Shown: positions 22,537-34,054 of the stretch, in pieces
How positions within the stretch are numbered: position 1 is the stretch's first letter
How the letters are laid out: each line of letters opens with the position of its first letter
DNA from: Physcia stellaris
Taxonomy: Eukaryota > Ascomycota > Lecanoromycetes > Caliciales > Physciaceae
Assembly (NCBI GenBank): GCA_018902385.1
Contig: JABSSW010000003.1
Span: 124,001 to 188,000 of the forward strand
Reading direction: 5' to 3'
DNA: 64,000 nt
Made by a program: the position numbers and the translations under genes
The notes under the pieces: model-generated
Told to the model about the DNA's origin: nothing
Databases searched by the model: none
What the model saw: the letters and a program-made list of their open reading frames with translations, nothing else

Positions 22537-23624
22537 ATGTCCCGGAGACCGAACGCTGCCAATGGTGCTAACGACAAGCAAGCTTCAACGATGACAGCCC
22601 AAGGAAGTTCGTATACACCCTTGACGTTTAGCCACAGGTAATAACAAGGCATCCAGGTCAGGAAAAGCAGAAACAGCTTCTTGCGTCGGACACTGGGCAT
22701 TTCTCAATGATCAAGTAGTCCATCACTTGGATCTTCGCAACAGTGTCCCAGCTGATATAATGTACTGCAAAGGGCCCTACACTTGGCTGATTTGATCACG
22801 GAGCTGAACGGTCCGCCAACATTTTTCACTATCACGAATGGCTGCTGATGCGAAGGCGTAGGCTTCTGTGGCTTCATGTCTATCCTCAGCTCCATGCGAT
22901 ATTGCCTCGGTCCTCCTGATTCGTACGGTCCTATATGGGCGGCCCTCGCCTTCATGCCTTTTGGCTTATTCTTTGATTTCATGGATGGCAAGGTTGCAAG
23001 ATGGAGAAAGAAGAGTAGTCTCATGGGGCAGGAGTTGGACTCGTTGGCAGATTTGGTACGTCAATAAAATATATGAAGGACCTTCAGTCAACCTTGTGTC
23101 ATATGACCTGGATCGATACAGCATTCGGAGAGAAATTACCTTCCCATGAGCATCCTAATAAGGCAAATACAGCTACAAATTTCTCTAATCTCGAGGAGAT
23201 GGGAAACTGCTCAGCAAAAGACGTCTGCTAACGCTCTTCACAACCACAGATCTCATTTGGTGTCTCGCCTGCTGCGTGCGCCTTTGCTCTGGGCCTTCGG
23301 AGCGCAATCGATTCCCTCCTACTTTCATTCTTTGTCCTGTGCGGTCTTACACGCTTAGCCCGCTTCAACGTCACTGTCTCAGCGTTACCTAAGGATGCCA
23401 CTGGGAAGAGCAAGTACTTCGAAGGTACACCGATCCCGACCAGTCTAGCCATCGTCGCTGGTATGGCCTGGTGTGTCAGCCAAGGAAGCGTAAACGGAGG
23501 CGAGCATGGCGTGCTGGGAGGAACCTGGGGGCAAGGCATAATGGAGGTTCATCCTATTGTGGGCATCTTTGTCGGATGGGGTTGCGCTATGGTCAGTAGA
23601 AGCATACATATTCCCAAGCCTTGA
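22537..23624 (+). CDS. CHO1: CDP-diacylglycerol-serine O-phosphatidyltransferase
   Basis: Phosphatidylserine synthase, an ER membrane enzyme making phosphatidylserine from CDP-diacylglycerol and serine. Exons are 22537-22606, 22657-22714, 22773-22810, 22862-23055 and 23250-23624, giving 244 residues. The early part reads [13 protein letters not shown] then [16 protein letters not shown], the standard fungal Cho1 opening. The CDP-alcohol phosphatidyltransferase signature DG-x2-AR-x8-G-x3-D-x3-D is exact: it starts [12 protein letters not shown] and ends GQELDSLAD, at about residues 96-118. Exon 5 continues [17 protein letters not shown] and [20 protein letters not shown], with [14 protein letters not shown] near the end. 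The first donor (GTTCGT) and the third (GTCCGC) are weak, so the first two junctions are less sure. Intron 4 is 194 nt, unusually long here, but has a good TGCTAACG branch site. Confidence 0.88.
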
Positions 23625-24338
23625 AATACTCTGTGAAGGTACTACGGTAGCGAACAAGGTAGTTAGATTACAAAAAGGAAACAGCTGATATGCCAGGAAA
23701 AATCAACCTGCTCCATATAAGTCAACACCTAGATTGGTTGCCAATCATAGCCCTAGGTTCTACTTCAAGTCCGTTTGGCTTATGATACATTCTCTTTGAC
23801 CATATTTTACAGCACTTTTAATTTCCAAGCTGAATGAATATTTTGGTTGCGAGCAGCCTCGTTGAAAAGTTCGTCGCCCAGCCAACCAGGCCTTTGTTGA
23901 TCTTGGGAAAGGGGTAACCTCCAAAAAGTTGGGTTGGCTCCCCAACCACCGACTAGCACCCCACCCATCCACCAGCCTCCCAACTTTCGAGAATACCTAC
24001 GAGTTGGTGCGCTTCTTCGGAACCTGTTCTGGGCATACGTTGAGAAATTTCTAACTATCATCGCCACACCACTGCTTGGGGATTGTATCTGACGATAACA
24101 GTCTAGTCTACCGAATGCAATATCATCCTTGGTGATCTTGCCAAACCCTTGCGAAACCTTTTCCGATATCCACATTCCTCGAATTTCGGTTTGGATCGAA
24201 GCATTCCACAAGTAGCCACGAGTCCGCCACGAGGACTGGGTGTCGATCTAGAAGCCGTCCTTCTTGAAGGACAGGGTGAAGCGGAGGGTGTAGGGACACT
24301 GGACAGGCAGCTGGTGTATACCAGCACACAAAGTCGTC
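23625..24338. other. Intergenic, no gene seen
   Basis: About 700 bp between the phosphatidylserine synthase gene and FIG1. It contains a C-rich stretch around 23930-23990. The 134-codon minus-strand frame here reads as low-complexity Gly/Trp and is not convincing. Confidence 0.4.
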
Positions 24339-25267
24339 ATGGCAAACATGAGGTTCGCCGTCGGGATACGGCGTAAGTTTTCCATCCTCCATCTTCCAGC
24401 TATCGACCAAAGTCACTGACATTGTCTCCTCGAAGGTCTCGTCCCGTTCCTCGGCTACCACCATGTTCTCATGATCCTCATCGCCATAGCTATCGTCCTC
24501 CTATCACTTCTTCTCGCTGGCTGCTCCTCTTCATCACCGCAGATCCCCAACATCTTCCTCATATCCCTCTACTACAAATCGTACGCTCCGACATTCGATC
24601 CGGCACAAGTCGACCCTGGAGTAACGACCGCCATAGCGAACATCGTCGGTCAAGCACAACTCGAGGTCAGGGTCGGGTACTTTGGGATATGTATCAATCC
24701 AGACGGAGGAGCATTTTTGTGCAGCAACAATGCGTCAAGTCTTGCGGGCCAAGTCAGCGTGGATCAAGATCCTCTAAATCTGATATGGGTTGCAAGTACT
24801 TTCAAGGATAGTATTGTCTTTCCCTATCTCATGTGAGTTTCTTCCATCCTTTCTTCATGCCGTCAAGAGCATTCGCTGACCACCACCACAGCATTGTCGC
24901 CATAGTCCTTGCCTTCATAACCTTCCTCCTCCTCGCAACCTTTCCCGGCTGGCACGAAGAAACCGACGAGCGCGGTTCAGAACGAGACGTCAAACCTTTC
25001 CCATCTCGTCCAGTCTCGCAAGTCGCACTGGCATTAATATTCATCGCCTCCGTCTTCGTGCTCGTTTCAGTATTATGGCAACATACAGCCTCTGTGGCAG
25101 CAAGCACGATAGCGCAAGACCTCGGCAACGGGAGTGTCAAGTCCGGAGTCGGCACCACGGCGATGATATTGGGATGGTTCGGGTTCGCGCTGCTGATCAT
25201 TGTGACGATCGGGTTGTTGGTCATGATATTGAGTATCAGTTTGTTGGATCGGTTGACGGATGATTGA
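24339..25267 (+). CDS. FIG1: FIG1-like Ca2+ regulator / membrane fusion protein
   Basis: Four-span plasma-membrane protein of the Fig1 family, 268 residues, exons 24339-24372, 24436-24832 and 24892-25267. In yeast and filamentous fungi Fig1 supports low-affinity Ca2+ uptake and cell fusion during mating. The first exon encodes MANMRFAVGIR; exon 2 continues LVPFLGYHHVLMILIAIAIV, then the family feature LLLAGCSSSS after helix 1. A large extracellular loop follows with the conserved cysteines in YFGICINPDGGAFLCSNN. Exon 3 brings helix 2 (IIVAIVLAFITFLLLATFPGW), a cytoplasmic loop rich in charged residues, and helices 3 and 4. Both introns have strong GTAAGT/GTGAGT donors. It is convergent with the HAD-like gene. 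Confidence 0.87.
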
Positions 25268-25858
25268 TCAAAGGTGGCTGGAGAGGGAAAATAATTTCAT
25301 GATGGGAGATGTTGATGGACATGTCGAAGCAAAAACCGACAAAAAGGACCTCATTCTGAATTTTGAGCGTGCATAATGCCTAGGCGTGGCTGAGGCGAGA
25401 GTTTATACCCTTCTCATCCGGCCCAGCGGCCAAGTCTGTATAGTTCGTTTCCCCAATTCGTGGGTCTGGGAGCATTTGCAGGGGTTCTGGATTTGAGTTT
25501 GGGTACTGTCATCCGCTGAATATAACCGCTCGATGCCGCTGGCAGAGAGGTCGTCTAAGAACAGTGTTGCGACCAAAAACGCATGTTGTGGTGGAAATGT
25601 ACATAGAGGAATTTGAGGGTGCTAAGATGTGCCAAATATAAGACACAACGTTGCAAACTATGGCTTTTGCAAAGAAAACTTGTTTCTGAAGTTGCCGTGA
25701 TGTGCAACCCGATTCTTCCTTCAGCGGTGCGAAAGGGATGAGCGAATTCAGCCAAGAGATGTAGAAGTCATTCTCACCTTTCTAAAATGACCACCAAGCC
25801 AACACCATCGCTACGTTAACATTATACTCTGAGACATCATCAGGATGACGAACCAGTC
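25268..25858. other. Convergent intergenic region
   Basis: 590 bp between the stop codons of FIG1 and the HAD-like gene; it should hold both 3' ends. No gene is seen. Confidence 0.45.
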
Positions 25859-27798
25859 CTAGTACGACAATCCACCACCATCGCCAGCCCCATCACCACC
25901 CCCAAGCGGAGGAAACGATGCTTTGTACCCATCATTTCCCGAGTACCCGGGCCCATCGTTATAGCCCCTATCTCTATTCGCGTCGTACCGATTGTTCCCC
26001 AAACCAATATCATCAAGGGATTTGTACCCTCTCCCTCCTCTTCCCCGAATACTTCCCCCACCACGATTCCCACCTCCTCGCCCTGGTCCTCCGCCTCGAC
26101 CACGGTTCTGACCGCCAGCGGGACCATTGCCGCCAACCCCTCCACCCCGGCCACGGTTTTGGAAGCCGCCTCTGTAGTTGTTTTGGCCGTTAGCTCTCCG
26201 GTTTTCGTCGTTGTTGTTGTAGGCCCCACGACCTTGGCGGAAGGGTCGGTCTCTGCCTGGCCGCTCATTGTCTTGTCCATGGGGACGTTTAAGGTCGGGA
26301 TAGGACCGGTCAAAGTCATGATCGGTGTCTTCCTGCTCAATGCGCAGCTGGACCTTCTCGCCGACTGTGGTCTCGAAGATGAGAGACTCGTCTTTGCTGG
26401 TGGGCCGCCAGTCCCGTATGTAATTTGAGTCTGCCGGGCGGGAGTCCCGCGTCAGTGCGAGCACTACAATGGGGAAAGAAGGTTCGGTGTAGATGCTCGA
26501 ATGCGCGGGGACAGGGGCGACACGTGCGGCCCAGATACGGGATTGGTAGTTGCCTGTGCCGGTGACTTGCCACCTCTGCTTATGACCAAAGCCGCCAACT
26601 TGCTTTAGTATGGCGGTGCTGGGTGGGCGAGGGCTGATGAGTATGCTATTTGCAAGGAAGTTAATGCCATTCTCTGCTTTTCGGGGTATCTCGATCAGGT
26701 CAGAGAGACGGAGACTATCTTGGGGATCAATGAGGTAGCCAGTGAAGAAGACGGTTCGTTTGATTTCGTAAGGCAGAAGATGCATGGGATTTTGGGTGCG
26801 GATGGCGGTATTGTGGCTGTTGATCATACGCTGGATTTCTGAGGTTTCAATAACTGGGTCGAGGGTCGTTAAGGTGTCTGCTACCTGGATGATTTCGGCG
26901 TTGATCTTTTTTCGGGGTGTGGGTGCGTTTGGTGATAGCAGCATGTCGTTGAAATCCTGGAAGTATTCCCGGAATCCTTGCGTACTGTGGCCAGTCAGAT
27001 TCGAAGGTGCTCACCATGATTGCTACCGAACTTACTGCCTAGGTCTATCCTCATAGACGCGGATCTCATTTGCGTCCTTGTAGGTATGTACTAGGTCCTC
27101 CAATATGGCCTGTTTAAATTTCATCGTCGACGTGAACTTCTGATTATTTGGACCAGCCTGAGGCTTGAGGCAGATCATGTCAAAGACCAACTTCTTGCTC
27201 GCTACAATGCGCTTAATCACTTCGGCGAAGTTATGCTCTCCGCGACCAGTGAGGAGGACGGTCAAAGCGTCGTCCTGCTTGATGCTCATTTCAACAAGCT
27301 CAACCTGAAGGTGTCAGTTTAGTACAGCCCGTGATCTTGCTCCAATGCACACACGATCTCCTCGTTCCACCATCCTTTCCAGGCTTTCTGCTCTTCTTTC
27401 TCGATCCCTTCACCCGTTGCCTCAAGTATGTGCTCGTCGTGCCACCAGCCTCCATTGACCAGAGCATCTTGTGATTGCAAAAAGCCGATGGTTGGTCCAG
27501 TCCATAGCTTCCTATTTGGTAGAGGGCTCATGAACACTGAGCTAGTGAGCTTCTGGGAATTTCGAACGGTGACAGCTAGAGCTTACGGGTATTGTCAAAG
27601 TCATAGACATGAAGAGCCTTGATTTGAGACGTGGCTAGAGGTCAGGCGTTAGCATCGGAAGGAGGAGGATCTGGAGTCCTTACGCGGTAGCTCTCGCGGG
27701 CTGTGACAGGACCATCTCTTCAAGGCAGTTGTAGTGTAGGAAACTATTTTGCGCGCTGCGCTGGGATTCATAGACCCATTCGTCAGAGGAGCACTCAT
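25859..27798 (-). CDS. HAD-like Swiss-army-knife RNA repair family protein with RGG tail
   Basis: Protein of 579 residues from exons 27798-27684, 27634-27587, 27536-27355, 27304-27036 and 26984-25859. The HAD catalytic motif I is in ALHVYDFDNTLF (DxDxT), formed across the second intron. Motif II-like LLTGRGEHNF, then FDMICLKP and EIRVYEDRPRHTQGFREYF, follow and are the hallmark of the fungal Swiss Army Knife RNA-repair HAD family. The C-terminal 130 residues are RGG/RG-rich low complexity with Asn and Asp, a typical RNA-binding tail. The exact reaction is not established for the fungal proteins; phosphatase or kinase action on RNA ends is a proposal from domain-fusion work. The start codon is 133 bp from a MITE. 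Confidence 0.83.
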
Positions 27799-27930
27799 AA
27801 CTCTGACAGCATCCGTAGCAGCTTTAGTTTCTCTGGCCTAAAAGGTTGATGTAGGCCTGTATTTTGTCTGGTTCAGTTGATAAGTGAACTCTTCAGCAAT
27901 CAGCATTCGCGTTCCAAGACAAGCTTAATA

Positions 27931-28091
27931 CTTACAGTACAGTGTCTTCCCACAGCGGGTGGATAGCGCGGATTAGAGTCAGGGATTATATCCCTGTCCA
28001 GCAGGGATAAGTTTGGTGAGGCTAACTTCTTGAGATTAAAGCATGCATTCTACGTTATTCACCCGCTGTGGGAAGACACTGTACTAGTAAG
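27931..28091. mobile_element. MITE with perfect 22-bp terminal inverted repeats, TA target duplication
   Basis: Non-coding miniature inverted-repeat element. CAGTGTCTTCCCACAGCGGG (then TG) at 27940-27961 is repeated exactly, inverted, at 28060-28081, flanked by TA on both sides (27938-27939 and 28082-28083). The inverted match continues outward with a 2-nt gap (CTTAC-AG versus CTTACTAG) to a second TA pair at 27929-27930 and 28092-28093, so the element is either 142 or 161 bp. Inside is a perfect 8-bp hairpin TATCCCTG-TCCAG-CAGGGATA at 27989-28009. A TA duplication and short palindromic ends fit the Tc1/mariner (Fot1/pogo-like) superfamily. No transposase is in the window. Confidence 0.85.
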
Positions 28092-28106
28092 TACGCTAGC
28101 GGCGAC

Positions 28107-29284
28107 ATGACCGCCTCCCGCTCCCGCACCAGATTTCGACCCCCACTCCCCCACTTCACCTTTCCCTCTAAGCCAATCCGCCACTCCCCAGACAGCCTGA
28201 GTAGCTGCAGTCGAGTGTCTCTTCAGTGTATGGAAAAGGAGGAGGCTATCAAACAGCAAGTGCTTAAACGCACCCTTGAAGATGTCCAGGTGACAAGCTC
28301 GTCTTCATACGAGAACGATCCCTGCGTCATCTGCCTCGAATCTATTTCCGAGAGTGTGATCGCATTTCCATGCAAGCATGAGAGCTTTGATTTCCTCTGC
28401 CTTGTGAGTTGGCTTCAAGAGCGCTCAACTTGCCCATTATGTGGGTACTACCCCTTTGTGACCTTTGAGAGATGAGCACTAACAGCGGAGAAGGCCAGAG
28501 GGAGGTTCGATCGCTTAGATATCGCTGTCAGCCATCAGGAGAGTACAAGCTCTACACGGTCCCCGAAGTAAAAGCTGCATCCTCAACCGCTTTACCCGAT
28601 ACCTTACACGGTGTTCAAGCTCGGAGTCGTAGGCGACCTCAGCCAGCTTCACGGGGATCACGGCGACCTCCCTATCCGCGGCAACCTGTCAGCCCCGATG
28701 CGGCGCTCCTCCGCCGCAAAAACGTTTATCGACAGAATCTATACTCTTCTCACGTAGGATCGAATCGGCTTTCAAAATACAAAGACCTAGCACCGCAAAC
28801 CGTCGCCCGTGATGAAGAGCTGGTCTCACGGGCGCGGAAATGGATCAGGCGAGAATTGAAGGTGTTTGATTTCCTTAACCCGAATGAAGAGCAAGAACCT
28901 GGTGTAACAAGAAGAGCCAACAATGCCGAGTTCCTAATGGAGTATATCATAGCGATATTGAAGACAGTCGATATCAAAGGCGCTGGCGGCCAGGCTGAGG
29001 ATATGCTTCAGGAGTTCTTGGGCAGGGATAATACCAGGCTGTTCCTTCATGAGCTGAGAGCGTGGTTACGTAGTCCATATAAGACTTTGGAGGACTGGGA
29101 CCGCCATGTGCAATATGGTGGATTGACAAACGCGTACGGCGAGGATAATAAGCATCAGCAAAATCACGATAGATACACTACGCCTCCGCAGACCCTACAT
29201 ACGAGCTCTGGCCGTGACGATGGGTACAAGAGAGCAGCACTGGATAGGTATTCACCTTATCGTTATAACGGCTGTCACATTTAA
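28107..29284 (+). CDS. TOPORS-like RING E3 ubiquitin ligase
   Basis: Predicted E3 ligase of 378 residues, exons 28107-28444 and 28486-29284. The RING lies at about residues 72-112: [11 protein letters not shown], then [20 protein letters not shown], then STCPLC. The expected fifth zinc ligand is replaced by Asp in FDFLC, as I recall for fungal relatives. After the [14 protein letters not shown] then YKLYTVPE and [20 protein letters not shown] match the TOPORS-like family C-terminal part. The two halves lie in different frames; a 41-nt intron (GTACTA donor, CTAACAG end) joins them as one protein. The start could also be the internal ATG at 28230, since the first 41 residues are low-complexity and begin just outside the MITE. 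It is head-to-head with the HAD-like gene. Confidence 0.75.
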
Positions 29285-30045
29285 CCCAGCAGATTTCATG
29301 GTTAATATCAGTGCTTTTAAATAAGTACTATTCTGCTGTCCAGGCTGGAGAAGCCTCATACCTTCAGAGCTCCCACATATTGGCAGGAGATACAGGTGTA
29401 ATGCACATCCTTCTACTGTCGATTCGGGTCAAAGTGAGACTCAGTGTACATGGTCTTTTGAAAAACGGGCCGAGCTTTATCGCTGTCTCCTTGTGTGCTG
29501 GTACTGGCTCTCAGATGGGTTTACTGTTTTATGTCTCGAACAATTAAGACCACCCGCAACGGGCAAAACTGAATGCGGATTTCACCTTTACAACAGTGCT
29601 CAACTTGTCGAATACCAAAGGCGGATGACCATGTTCTGACCAGTGGTCCATATATCTTAGCCACACTCCTATTGTCCAGGGAGAGCTGACCAATATATTG
29701 AATCAGAGCCGGCGTCCGAAGAAGATTGCTTGTCTATTTACGCCAAGAGAGCCATTTCTTCCAGTAAGGTCTCTCCGACCGACTTACGCGATAGTCACAT
29801 AAATTTGAAAGCACAGAGAGGAGTGGCATTACCTAGATATTGAGTTAAGCCTGTCTCGCCTGTCTATCTAACACTTAAGCAAAATGGTATCATTGGTTTC
29901 CAACCCCAAGCACGGAAGCAAGGAATAAATGTAAATGCTTAAACGCTCAGTAGAATCGCTAATCACGGGAGAGGAAAGGCCACAAGCAGCCGTAGTGTCG
30001 ACTTATGACCTGCGGTAGGGTGGTCTTGTACTGCGGACACGTAAT
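29285..30045. other. Convergent intergenic region
   Basis: About 760 bp between the stop codons of the RING gene and the YTP1-like gene. The short frames are unsupported. Confidence 0.45.
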
Positions 30046-31855
30046 TTAAGCAGTAGAAGGCTGCACCGCGAAGCGAGAAGGCTGATTTCGTCTCGCAGCC
30101 CAACCCTTGAGTGCAAGAACCAGGATTGTCCAAGCCATGAGGAAGGCCGTGAGTCCCATGGTGACCGTGAATATGAACATGGCATCCAGATCATAATGCT
30201 CCATCGCCGCTACGGTATTTTTGTTACTAGCCATGAAAATAAGTCCGCCAGAAATCAAGCAGAAGGACGTAATGATCTCTGAGGGCGGCCGCGACGGTAG
30301 GTACGACGAGGGAGGAGAAAGATACATTAGTAAGTATGTCACCGCACGAGCCAAGGCAAAGCCAACAAACAGCGTGCCCCATTGTTTGTGGACCATCGTC
30401 GACACCATCGAATCCTGGTGATGAGAACTCATCATTAGACCGAGGAGAAGTATTATCAAGCCTGGGAAAGGATTCAAAGAAGTGCCATAATTCTTCGGTG
30501 TAGCCCATTGTTGGTTAATGGCAGGTTTGCTGCGGTTCGCAGGAGAGGTTAGGATCGTGGTGTTCAGGAGGTCTCGAACACGACGACTTTCGACAAGCAT
30601 GCCGCATAAGCCGCCGCCGAAGAACATGATTGTGATTGACACATGTTCAAGATCCTGAGCAGTCCATCGATCACCCCATGCGGCAAGGTGCTCCAAAAAT
30701 ACGTTGGTGGAGCCATAGAGAAAAATGACGAACGACTCTACAAACTCCGCCGACGGTGTCCGCGCCTTGCGTGAACTGACCATGCCGACTGGAGGCTTCA
30801 GGTTCCAGGCCCATCCAATCTCTGACCAGCATCCCATCCAGCGGCCGAGGGTGATAAGACCGTACCAAAAAAATATGCCGCCTTTAACGAAGTGTGCAAG
30901 ACCGTTGAAGATACTGCTACCCCGGAATATACCCCCATAAACGACTATTCCTGTTGTGATTCCGAAGAAACCCAGCAGAAGAACGATATAATCAATCAGA
31001 TCACGTGAGATGTCCATGAATCTCAACGCTTTCTGCAGAAATCGGAGCGGCAGTCGGGACAGGACCCGATCAACCGCACTACGATCGAGAAGACCTTTTT
31101 CTTCGGTGAAATCCCAATCGGATCCAGAATCGTGGTAATCCTGCACCTGTTGCGAAACGTCGTCTTCGCAATCTGTAGTCCCTGACATTGAGTTGTTTCG
31201 AGGGGATGCCAGGTCGTCACCCTGTCCACCGGCATGCGGGTACCCGGCACTATCTCCAAAATCCGGGGTACGAGCGTGATGTCTTGCCATGACTTCAGCG
31301 GATAGAGGTGTAGTGAGTTGTCTTCTCCTGGCACGGCTGGATGTGATCATGATAGTTTGTGCCGCAACTATGAGAGTTAAAATCCAACCGATTTTGCTAT
31401 GGGAGTTGTTGGGATATAAGTCCGGAGTCTTATTTGAATATATTGTCCCCAAGGCCAAACCTATCGCATTAAGAACCATGAACATGAGCTGAGCTATGCC
31501 AGCAAAATTTGAACGTGCGACACTCAGCACGGCGCCTGAACGTATATCAGTGGAATGCTCAAAGTACTTTTGCGACTCAAACCATACCACAAGGGAGAAC
31601 AAAAACCCATGCTATAATCATAAAGCTTATATGAGCCAACATCAGAGCAGAGTGGTCGCTGTGGGCAAAATAGCTCGGGGCTAAGGGCGTTGCTGTCGTG
31701 TTCGTAGGTGAAGTCACGTTAACGAAGTGAGATTGTGCGCCGTGCTCTGCATGCACCTCCATGCCTGTGGACGCCTCATGGCCATGCGCGAGTACTGCGT
31801 TGACCAGTCCGAGTAGAGAAAGCGCAACGAGCGTGGTAATAGACGTCGTAACCAT
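30046..31855 (-). CDS. YTP1: YTP1-like multi-span membrane protein
   Basis: Integral membrane protein of 585 residues, exons 31855-31588 and 31535-30046. It has a signal peptide (VALSLLGLVNAVLAHG) followed by a His-rich luminal segment, then the DUF2427 core SYFAHSDHSALMLAHISFMI. After the intron the frame continues GAVLSVARSNFAGIAQLMFM. A long acidic hydrophilic loop (about residues 150-245) separates this from the YTP1-like C-terminal domain, with GIFFWYGLITLGRWMGCWSEIGWAWN and many helices. The C-terminal domain has the family motif VIFLYGSTNVFLEHL and HVSITIMFFGGGLCGMLVES. Function is unknown; yeast Ytp1 resembles respiratory and transport proteins only in part. The 3' end is convergent with the RING gene. 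Confidence 0.88.
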
Positions 31856-33013
31856 AGGCCCGCTCTTTACCACACAATCAGCTTCACGCGGACCCTGAGA
31901 GGATATCTGGATTGTGGAAGCCTTTTATACGCCGAGCTTTGAGGAGGTGGAGGCTTGCTAAAGCGTACTTTATCGGACTTTGGGCTTTGTTTGCTCGTCG
32001 GTCAGTTAGGTAGTAGTTAGGCAACCAGGGCGGAAGGCGAGGTTTGTAGCAGTGCTGGCTAGAGAGACAGCGAGCGTGAGGTGAGCATATATGGGATGAC
32101 ATTATTCCAGGGTGATCGGCGATAGCATGTGTCAGCGGATTTGATGCTGTCGGTGTTATGCCAGATTTTCTGGAAGCTCCTGTGACGTTGACGTAAGCAG
32201 CTAGACCATCATATGCATGTCCTTTATCTCATGAACGAGCGAGGATTGCTATTTGGCATGGGTTTGTCTTGACACCATTACAAAACGTCTCTTCGGAACG
32301 AGTCCTCCGGAACGACGCCAGGCTATGCATGAACGGGCCCGGGTAAGGTACCAATCAAATGCCAAAGTCGCCCATGGGAATCTTTTTACCCATGTTCTTG
32401 GTCACATTCGCGTTTTGATTGAGCGAAACATGGCCGGCGACCCCTCCGACACTTCACTGCCCAAAAATACGATAATGCACAGCACATCATGATATTGTTC
32501 GGGATCGGTGGTATCCCCGGGCAGTCTTGGCGCTAACATGACGTGTTCAGATGTGAATACTCTGGCTGCTCTGACTGGTATTGCTCATGACTTCAACAGC
32601 AGCAGAATGTTGCTGTTCCGGGCGGTGCGTCTGAGTCATCCGGAATCCTGAGGGAATTAAATTTTAGCTTACTTACCTCGCTGCCTGCTCTTGCCTCGTG
32701 CTCTTCCTTGCTACACGACATGACCGCATCGTAGCCCACCTTCGGAACGGGATCAAATCCAAAGACCGTTTCGTATCAGAGACAGTTGTTCCTGTCCGAG
32801 AACGGGTTCGAGAACGGGCCATCATGTTTTCATCATGTCCACTTGCTTTCGGAGCTCGTTTTTTCTCCGGGGCGAGTAGTCCGAGGCTGAGCTGATTAAT
32901 TAATCATCAATCATCTATCCACTGACGTCAAAGATTCGACTAACAGCGGTGCGACCAACACCACCACGCCTCTCTTGAATGAGTAATACATTTGTCGCTC
33001 TCTCTTGAAAATC
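31856..33013. other. Intergenic, no gene seen
   Basis: About 1.16 kb containing the promoter of the YTP1-like gene and the 3' end of EFM5. No coding support on either strand. Confidence 0.45.
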
Positions 33014-34054
33014 TTACCTCCATTTCCAATCGTCACATTCATAGTTAGCAAAGGTCCGAAATTGGTTGCTGAGTCGGTCTTGATTGTGTCGTGGTTCGTA
33101 CGTTGTTGCCCGTACCCCTGGGTAGAGCTTCATAACGAGCTTTTCCATCGTCTGTCCTGTACATACGATAGTGCGAGTGCTTGGAACAATATCCTTTGAC
33201 ACTGTAGAATTTGGCCGAAGTAACCAACGAATGGTCATCGCGGCTACATAAACGGGGAGCACAGATGAGCTTGGATCTGACTACACCAGATAAGAAAATA
33301 TTAGACACTACTCACCTTTGGTTTGGCAGTCGGCGCTGAGAAAGGGAGGGTCGCATAGAATTCGATCAAACGCTCCCTTAAACTCGGCTTCAAATCAAGG
33401 TAAGACATTATGGTCGGTCCTTGGAGCCAAAATACTCACGTGGTAGCTTGAGAGGACAATTGAAATCATAACGAATAAATTCGCTGAAGACGTTGAACCT
33501 TTCATCGAACTCTAGCAGGGCGATTCGAGGATGACCGTAGTTACCAGAGGTCTAGATATGCAATCAGTCAGGAAACATACATGTTTGAATCCCCATCTCA
33601 AGCCTCACAATCAGATTCTTTAGCTGTATGAAAACACTAGGTGCGGAAACAACAGCAATCTGCATTGACGGCGCAACACCGTCAAGCAATTGTTTAGCCA
33701 GAATGGTGGCAGTCTCATCATTATACTTAAGAAATCAGATATCTACAACCCAAACGATCGACAAAGTTTGAACATACCCAGAATTGGCTGGCATTCCAGT
33801 CTTCAGAGAATATTTCCATGGACAAGGGTATTTCAGAGTTCTGATGTACTTGAGCTTTCAGATTGTTGAAATGTTGCTGTCGTTGATCCCTCTCATGATA
33901 AAAGTCTTGTAGAGCCGTGATCGTATCATGTGGAAGTGTACTGATGGGAGCAACGATAAGGAAATGCCATTCTGCACAATCCAAGATAAGAAGGGAAAAC
34001 CTACAGTACCTCGTCATCGTCTTCGTCCCGTTTGGAAACCGTAGAGGCGTCCAT
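33014..34054 (-). CDS. EFM5: EFM5, eEF1A lysine N-methyltransferase
   Basis: S-adenosylmethionine-dependent methyltransferase modifying elongation factor 1A, human counterpart EEF1AKMT1 (N6AMT2). Six exons: 34054-34005, 33940-33778, 33725-33609, 33551-33440, 33387-33316 and 33243-33014, giving 247 residues, close to the 248 of yeast Efm5. The product reads LTLPHDTITALQDFYHERD, then EDWNASQFWYNDETATILAK, GNYGHPRIALLEFDERF, and the catalytic FDRILCDPPFLSADCQTK with DPPF in place of the NPPY of DNA N6-methyltransferases. All five introns keep phase and have GTRNG-like donors. It is head-to-head with RBD2, 327 bp between starts. Confidence 0.92.

Noticed and set aside
28472-29284. Separate gene starting at the ATG that overlaps the RING stop codon
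   Set aside because: The two pieces match the N- and C-terminal halves of one TOPORS-like family; a short intron joins them in phase.
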